Shown in pieces: positions 4,965-8,384 of a stretch of DNA of 8,384 nt. The translations under genes were made by a program, and so were the position numbers. Under the pieces are notes generated by a model. The model did not search any database and was not told where the DNA came from. It saw only the letters and a list, made by a program, of their open reading frames with translations. The DNA is from UBA1081 sp964454355. GTDB lineage: Bacteria; Bacillota; Clostridia; Oscillospirales; Acutalibacteraceae. The stretch is from positions 1 to 8,384 of the forward strand of contig CAYVTA010000090.1 of the NCBI GenBank assembly GCA_964454355.1. Reading direction: 5' to 3'. How positions within the stretch are numbered: position 1 is the stretch's first letter; every line of letters starts with the position of its first letter.

Positions 4965-5254
4965 TTTTACATAGATACTTTTAGATTATATAAACTCATA
5001 TAGATTTTATAGATTATGTAGATAAATATATTAAATCTATAATATCTATATTATCTATAAGCTTTACAACAAACAAAAACATAGATTTCTGTTGTATAGC
5101 AAAAAAAACAGTCGCCGTTTCTCGGCAACAAATACATGCAACAGCAAAAGCTGTTGCTGATTGCTGTACAAAAGCATATATATTTTGTAATGCACATTTA
5201 TTGGCTGAAAAATCTATAATATCTATGCAATTTGCGGTCAGCAAAATCATAGAT
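4947..5254. repeat. Iteron-like array of ATAGAT/ATCTAT hexamers
   Basis: Exact hexamers sit at 4947, 4957, 4971, 5000, 5009, 5035, 5044, 5053, 5081, 5212, 5221 and 5249, with variants at 4981 (TTAGAT) and 5018 (GTAGAT). The core is three direct copies with 9-bp period (5000, 5009, 5018) facing three inverted copies with the same period (5035, 5044, 5053), symmetrical about 5029 around an A/T-only centre. This resembles plasmid iterons with an unwinding region, next to a RepA-like gene. The first two copies lie inside the 3' end of that gene. A partition site is an alternative. Confidence 0.65.
5114..5189. other. Three hairpins within the iteron region
   Basis: GCCG 5114-5117 pairs with CGGC 5123-5126. 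GCAACAGC 5138-5145 pairs perfectly with GCTGTTGC 5150-5157 around AAAA. TACAAAA 5167-5173 pairs with TTTTGTA 5183-5189. None is followed by a T-run, so they are not simple terminators. They fall in the gap of the hexamer array between 5086 and 5212 and could be part of an origin, or structured RNA. No gene is present between 4965 and 5302. Confidence 0.5.
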
Positions 5255-5267
5255 TACATTCATAAGC

Positions 5268-5299
5268 AAAAGACGACATCGTAACTGATGCCGTCTTTT
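5268..5299 (-). terminator. Terminator of the 84/95/86-aa operon, possibly bidirectional
   Basis: AAAAGACG 5268-5275 pairs with CGTCTTTT 5292-5299, and inner CATC 5277-5280 with GATG 5287-5290. The odd A/C position becomes G-U in minus-strand RNA. It lies 3 nt past the stop of the 86-aa gene. The A/T arms on both sides let it also stop plus-strand transcripts coming from the ATPase gene and the hexamer array. Confidence 0.82.
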
Positions 5300-5302
5300 C
5301 TG

Positions 5303-5563
5303 TTAATTATTGTTCTTCAAAAATGTTGACATAAAACAGTCAAGCACTGTTGAATACATTTCAACCTCGCTTTTTAACTTTTTGTATTTTTCTGGTCCGA
5401 GTATACATGCGAGCTCAGAGACATCATTATATTCTTTACCATTGAAGAATATTGATGTGGATACTTCACATCCTTTGCCTGTAAGTTCGTATACTATTAT
5501 TTCCCTTTTGAATACTCCTACTGAAGTATAAATCTCGTTTGTATCAATAAGTTTTTGTTTCAT
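5303..5563 (-). CDS. Small hypothetical protein, 86 aa, related to the 173-aa protein at 57-578
   Basis: The frame is open upstream to 5617, but the start is set at the ATG ending 5563 because AAAGGAG lies 8 nt before it. The first residues are MKQKLIDTNEIYTSVGVFKR. The block TSVGVFKRE with a following strand, then FFNGKEY (39-45), ILGPEKYKKL (54-63) and a terminal helix to about 80, parallels the two ends of the 173-aa protein encoded at 57-578. The family is unknown to me. No membrane segment is seen. The upstream pseudogene or frameshift gene stops 13 nt before this start, and its stop codon overlaps the RBS (TAAAGGAG), so the two are coupled. The terminator follows directly. This is probably a small cytoplasmic protein of one fold. 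Confidence 0.8.
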   Translation of the reverse strand: MKQKLIDTNEIYTSVGVFKREIIVYELTGKGCEVSTSIFFNGKEYNDVSELACILGPEKYKKLKSEVEMYSTVLDCFMSTFLKNNN

Positions 5564-5576
5564 TTGCTGTGCTCCT

Positions 5577-5863
5577 TTATTTGTATAATAACTCATCGGT
5601 GTCTGAAAATGTATCAAATGTAAGCTTTGCTCCTATTCTGAAACCGTTGACAAAAGCATCCTTTTCATTTATCAAAGTAGCTTTTGCATAGCAATCAACA
5701 TACTTCTCAAACAACTCTTTTTCTGAACCTGTGAGTTTATGTAAAAGTTCTTCTTCATAAGCAACAAGCTCATCCCAGATTTTTTTAATGTCTTATTTTT
5801 TGAAAGCGACTGTTGTTGAGCTTCAATATTACCGAAAAACAGTTGTTCAATAAAATTCTGCAT
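5577..5863 (-). pseudogene. DUF6809-like small protein with a one-base frameshift
   Basis: The first frame starts at the ATG ending 5863 and reads MQNFIEQLFFGNIEAQQQ, then SLSKNKTLKK. The second continues in the -1 frame as IWDELVAYEEELLHKLTGSE, then KELFEKYVDCYAKA and DAFVNGFRIGAKLTFDTF to a stop at 5577-5579. Joined, they give a 95-aa protein with the typical order of the clostridial DUF6809 group (FIEQLFYG-type start, EKELFEKY, then GFRLGA-type end). The 287-nt span is exactly one base short of an open frame. The break fits the A7 run at 5780-5786, whose zero frame TTA AAA AAA allows a -1 slip. It could be a real mutation, programmed or transcriptional slippage, or a sequencing error. Without a shift, a 63-aa product ends at 5672. 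It overlaps the upstream gene by 17 nt. Confidence 0.8.
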
Positions 5864-6101
5864 TGCGAATTGCCATTTCAACAAATTCAGGATGTGCCTG
5901 TTCGTATTCCTCTATATCCTTGAAAATTTCATAGATATTACTGAGACCTACAGGCCATGCCTGTATTATCATCTTATCAATGTTGTGATATTCATTGACG
6001 AGGAATACACTTGTTCTTTTCTCATCAATGTGAATCCTGTAATATGAGCCTAAATAACTCATCGGTGTTTCAAGAATAACCTTTTCAATTGATTTGTCCA
6101 T
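5847..6101 (-). CDS. Small hypothetical protein, 84 aa
   Basis: The ATG at 6101 has AAGGAG 9-10 nt upstream. The product begins MDKSIEKVILETPMSYLGSY. It looks like a small alpha/beta protein: strands at about 6-12, 20-36 (YYRIHIDEKRTSVFLV) and 43-50, then a charged C-terminal helix (IFKDIEEYEQ). There is no cysteine, signal peptide or membrane segment. I recognise no family. It is the first gene of an operon with the DUF6809-like gene (17-nt overlap) and the 86-aa gene. Its leader contains the Fic-gene terminator only 3 nt upstream of the RBS, so expression depends either on read-through from the Fic promoter or on a weak promoter near 6170-6195. Confidence 0.78.
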   Translation of the reverse strand: MDKSIEKVILETPMSYLGSYYRIHIDEKRTSVFLVNEYHNIDKMIIQAWPVGLSNIYEIFKDIEEYEQAHPEFVEMAIRNAEFY

Positions 6102-6119
6102 AAAAAAATGTCTCCTTAT

Positions 6120-6166
6120 AAAAAAATTAAAGCGAAGTCTTGTTAATCCAAAACTTCACCTTTAAT
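6120..6166 (-). terminator. Terminator after the Fic gene, possibly an attenuator for the 84-aa operon
   Basis: ATTAAAGGTGAAGT (minus strand, 6153-6166) pairs with ACTTCGCTTTAAT (6126-6138) with one bulged base, followed by seven T. It is a good intrinsic terminator about 47 nt after the Fic stop. The T-run ends 3 nt before the RBS of the 84-aa gene, so it also controls any transcript entering that operon from upstream. Confidence 0.8.
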
Positions 6167-6212
6167 TTAATTATGCTTTATGTTGCGGACAATAAAGAGT
6201 TTTTATCACATT

Positions 6213-7199
6213 TCAGGACTGTTCAATTAAAACATATCCCCAATACTTACCAATTCTGACTTTCTGAAGGTAACCGTCAGCAACAGCTTTTGCGAGAATA
6301 CGGTTTGCAGTTGCAGTAGAAACACTGAACAGCTGTTGCACAACTGAATTTGTAATGTATTGATTCTTTTGCAGGTACTGCTCTATTTTGAACAAACGTA
6401 ACTCGTTATCTGTCATATTCTGAGTTGCATCAGTTGTTTCAACAGCCTCAACAAGAGCATCTTTTATTGCAGAGAGCATAAACTCAATAAATACAGTGGA
6501 TTCACCTTCGGCATTTGATTTATTTATTGCTCTGTAATACTCGTCCTGTCTGTCGTGAATAATCGACTCTACCGGCAGCCATGCAAACAATGGTTTCCAG
6601 TTACTCAGCAGTAATGTGTGCCACAATCTTCCGATTCTTCCGTTACCATCAGCAAAGGGATGTATCAGCTCGAATTCATAATGGAACACACAGCTTTTTA
6701 TCAGCATGTGAATATTACTGTTCTGAACCCAGTCAAAGAGTTCATATACAAGATTCGGAACATAAGCAGGTAAAGTGCCAAAATGCAGAACATTACCATG
6801 TTTATCTACAACACCAACAGGTCCCGAACGGAAACAGCCTGATTCCTTGACCAAATCTTTTGTCATAACTGCATGAGCTTTCAGCAAATCGTCAACCGAA
6901 TACGGATTCAGACTGTCAAGCATCTCATAAATTTCATATGCATTTTTTACCTCTGCTATATCTTTAGGCGGTGCAATCACGTGTTTTCCGTTAAGAACTG
7001 CCGTTACCTGCTCCAAGCTTAAAGTATTCTGTTCAATAGCAAGAGATGAATATATTGTTCGGATGCGGTTTGTTCGTCTCAATGTGGGATTTGCAGATAA
7101 TCCGTGTGTTACAGTAACTTGTCCTACAAGTTCTGCAATTTCTGCAATCGCATCCAGAATGTCATCTGTAATTTCAAAAGGCGGTTTTTTGTTATGCAT
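6213..7199 (-). CDS. Fic-domain protein with C-terminal winged helix (putative AMPylase), 328 aa
   Basis: Residues 180-191, HPFADGNGRIGR, are an intact Fic catalytic motif: the His activates the target hydroxyl, while Asp and the GNGR loop hold Mg-ATP. Fic enzymes transfer AMP or related groups to protein side chains. Residues 51-57, SSLAIEQ, lie where the inhibitory helix of the Fic self-inhibited (class II) group sits, with Gln in place of the usual Gly or Asn after Glu. The FRSGPVGVV segment near 123-131 is the usual pre-flap strand. Residues about 264-328 look like a winged helix (QLFSVSTATANRILAKAVAD), so it can probably bind DNA. I start at ATG 7199 (MHNKKPPFEITDD) with GAGGTG upstream; the GTG at 7208 lies inside that RBS. 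The promoter has repeated operator-like sites, which suits autoregulation. A toxin or stress role is possible but not shown. Confidence 0.9.
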   Translation of the reverse strand: MHNKKPPFEITDDILDAIAEIAELVGQVTVTHGLSANPTLRRTNRIRTIYSSLAIEQNTLSLEQVTAVLNGKHVIAPPKDIAEVKNAYEIYEMLDSLNPYSVDDLLKAHAVMTKDLVKESGCFRSGPVGVVDKHGNVLHFGTLPAYVPNLVYELFDWVQNSNIHMLIKSCVFHYEFELIHPFADGNGRIGRLWHTLLLSNWKPLFAWLPVESIIHDRQDEYYRAINKSNAEGESTVFIEFMLSAIKDALVEAVETTDATQNMTDNELRLFKIEQYLQKNQYITNSVVQQLFSVSTATANRILAKAVADGYLQKVRIGKYWGYVLIEQS

Positions 7200-7217
7200 A
7201 GTTTTCACCTCAGATGT

Positions 7218-7274
7218 ATTATATCACTTCATCACTCACATATCAATAGTAAATGAGTGATGAATGAGTGATGA
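7218..7274 (-). promoter_or_regulatory. Fic promoter with repeated operator-like sites
   Basis: On the minus strand TTGATA (7241-7246), a 17-bp spacer and TATAAT (7218-7223) make a near-consensus promoter about 20 nt before the start codon. TGAGTGATGA occurs at 7254-7263 and 7265-7274 (11-bp period) on the plus strand, and its inverted copy TCATCACTCA lies in the spacer at 7229-7238. A half copy, ATCACT, is at 7223-7228 at the -10. A protein bound here would block RNA polymerase; the winged helix of the Fic protein itself is the obvious candidate. Confidence 0.78.
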
Positions 7275-7290
7275 AAACAAAATTTATTTA

Positions 7291-7317
7291 AAAAATGAGG
7301 TCCTGTATAACAGAACC
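7291..7317 (-). terminator. Terminator downstream of the recombinase gene
   Basis: GGTCCTGT 7299-7306 pairs with ACAGAACC 7310-7317 around a 3-nt loop. The one odd pair is U-G in minus-strand RNA, and a T-rich tail follows on that strand. It could end transcripts from the recombinase gene, which stops at 7547, or from an RNA within 7320-7546. Confidence 0.65.
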
Positions 7318-7319
7318 CC

Positions 7320-7546
7320 ACAAAAAACATATATTATATGATGTTTATAATTATTTTATAACTAAAGGGACCGTCCTCATAAAGCGCACCGAATAAAGTC
7401 AGGAGAACAGAATTCGTATATGTACTATATTTGACTTTGGAGTCTGATACACTGATGACCGGTGTGCCTCATGAGAATTCATTCTCTTCTGCCCTGACAT
7501 GATAATTATGACAGCTTATAACCGAAAATATATAATATTCAGATTT
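7320..7546. other. Gene-free region with crossing inverted repeats
   Basis: I see no gene. GCGCACCG 7384-7391 can pair with CGGTGTGC 7460-7467. TCAGG 7399-7403 can pair with CCTGA 7493-7497, and GAATTC occurs at 7410-7415 and 7475-7480. The last two pairings cross the first, as in a pseudoknot or alternative folds. GAGAAT 7473-7478 also pairs with ATTCTC 7481-7486. This may be a structured RNA or a recombinase arm/attachment region, being next to the recombinase stop codon. Confidence 0.35.
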
Positions 7547-8384
7547 TTACATCCATAAATAATGGTCCGCAACGACGGATGCGCGATTATGTCCCAAGGC
7601 TTGTGATGCTTTTAAGAGTGCATATCTATCGTAACAGATGTTTTGCTTGTCATTTTTGCAGCAATATGCAGTTCGAACATCTGCGAATCCTTTTTTCAGA
7701 TTGACGTCTGCATCATAAAACTGTTGCACCTCTGATTTATCGGTATATGTCGTAACCAGCCTGTTATGAAAAAGTATCATCCGTTCCTTTTTATACTCTT
7801 GCCGAGGACGGGCATATTTTTCATACACAGTTTTCGCATATTCTGCCCTCAAGGAGTGAATGTCGATGTCAGGAATGCTGTCAAACACCTTTCGTTCACC
7901 AGCTTTTTTCATCATGTCAATGACAAAAGCTATATCTTCATCACTGCCGACAATCTCTGACACCCTGTTTCTTCCACCCTTTCCTCGAACAGCGATATAA
8001 TATTTACCGTTTTCCTCTCTTAATGCATTACCTTTAAGAGCTGTAACTTCTCTTCGGCGCAAGCCTGTAGATTTGCAAAATCTGATAAAATCATCATTTT
8101 TACCTGTTTTATATCTTCCGTCCCGCTTAACCGCATGACGGCTTCTTTTAATATTCTCCCGCTTTCTGGATGGAGTTTGTATAAAATCTTTGGTTGTACA
8201 ATGAAAAAGCTTCGCCAAAGCTGAGGCTTGTAGCTTTATCGTATACGGTGACATGTTCTTATCAATATTTATTTTAAGATATTCATTTACAAACTGACGA
8301 CAATCAGCAAGATTCTTTGCTTTGTGTACCTGCTTGCAATACACAGCAAATGCAATACATTGTTGCTGATATGCCTTTAAGGTG
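7547..8384 (-). CDS. Tyrosine recombinase/integrase, 5' end outside window
   Basis: The frame stays open to the window edge (TLKAYQQQCIAFA before the first possible GTG start at 8344), so the N-terminus is missing. The visible part has 278 codons. An N-terminal SAM-like/core-binding domain is followed by the catalytic domain with a full set of residues, numbered from the first visible codon: Arg 109 (GLRRRE), Lys 135 (GKGGR), His 176 and Arg 179 (HSLR), His 265 (LGHNR) and nucleophile Tyr 275 (DHYLW), three residues from the end. These enzymes cut and rejoin DNA at attachment sites. The stretch between HSLR and LGH is about 85 residues, far longer than the roughly 20-25 in XerC/D, with a basic and Cys-containing insert. 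It probably mobilises this element; no attachment site can be proven from this window. Confidence 0.85.
   Translation of the reverse strand, partial: TLKAYQQQCIAFAVYCKQVHKAKNLADCRQFVNEYLKINIDKNMSPYTIKLQASALAKLFHCTTKDFIQTPSRKRENIKRSRHAVKRDGRYKTGKNDDFIRFCKSTGLRRREVTALKGNALREENGKYYIAVRGKGGRNRVSEIVGSDEDIAFVIDMMKKAGERKVFDSIPDIDIHSLRAEYAKTVYEKYARPRQEYKKERMILFHNRLVTTYTDKSEVQQFYDADVNLKKGFADVRTAYCCKNDKQNICYDRYALLKASQALGHNRASVVADHYLWM

Noticed and set aside
5014..5250. 78-aa minus-strand open frame over the hexamer array
   Set aside because: There is no RBS, the product is low-complexity in parts because it reads through the repeats, and the dyads and repeats explain the sequence better.
4947..5254. 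CRISPR array
   Set aside because: The repeats are 6-9 bp, occur in both orientations and have no unique spacers of regular length.
6581..6850. 89-aa plus-strand open frame inside the Fic gene
   Set aside because: It is antisense to the conserved Fic catalytic region, which is clearly the coding strand.

Overview
This window is AT-rich, gene-dense on the minus strand, and uses strong AGGAG-type ribosome binding sites throughout. It reads as an accessory (mobile) region of a low-GC Firmicute. A gut Clostridia genome such as Ruminococcus or a relative is my best guess, based on the EF-hand microprotein, the integrase type and the DUF6809-like gene. No ribosomal or housekeeping gene is present to fix the taxon.

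Layout, left to right. (1) Bases 1-54 are the 3' end of a group II intron on the plus strand, lying directly behind the stop codon of a minus-strand gene. (2) 57-1262 holds a two-gene minus-strand operon with an 8-nt overlap: a Cys/His-rich protein, then a protein related to a small gene at 5303-5563. (3) 1300-3056 holds a minus-strand operon of three unrecognised genes (277, 49 and 179 aa) ending in a clear terminator. (4) 3277-3483 encodes a 45-aa protein with a canonical EF-hand loop. Its promoter shares a nearly identical 27-28 bp element with the promoter of the three-gene operon. (5) 3491-3870 is a gene-free, structure-rich leader with two minus-strand terminators, a 24-bp perfect palindrome and a hairpin touching the RBS of the next gene. 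(6) 3870-4964, the only convincing plus-strand gene, encodes a RecA-fold, RepA-like helicase/ATPase. (7) 4947-5254 is an iteron-like array of ATAGAT/ATCTAT hexamers with a 9-bp period and dyad symmetry. (8) 5268-6101 is a minus-strand operon of an 84-aa protein, a frameshifted DUF6809-like gene and an 86-aa protein. (9) 6213-7199 is a Fic-domain AMPylase-type protein with a C-terminal winged helix, behind a promoter carrying several copies of one operator-like motif. (10) 7547-8384 is the C-terminal part of a tyrosine recombinase whose 5' end lies outside the window.

Taken together, an integrase, a RepA-like ATPase beside an iteron-like array, a Fic protein, a group II intron and many small unrecognised proteins suggest an integrative element or a plasmid-derived island. 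The ATPase, its leader and the array look like a replication module, with a possible antisense RNA from the leader. The shared promoter element suggests that the EF-hand microprotein and the 277/49/179-aa operon are co-regulated. These links are inferred from layout and motifs only.
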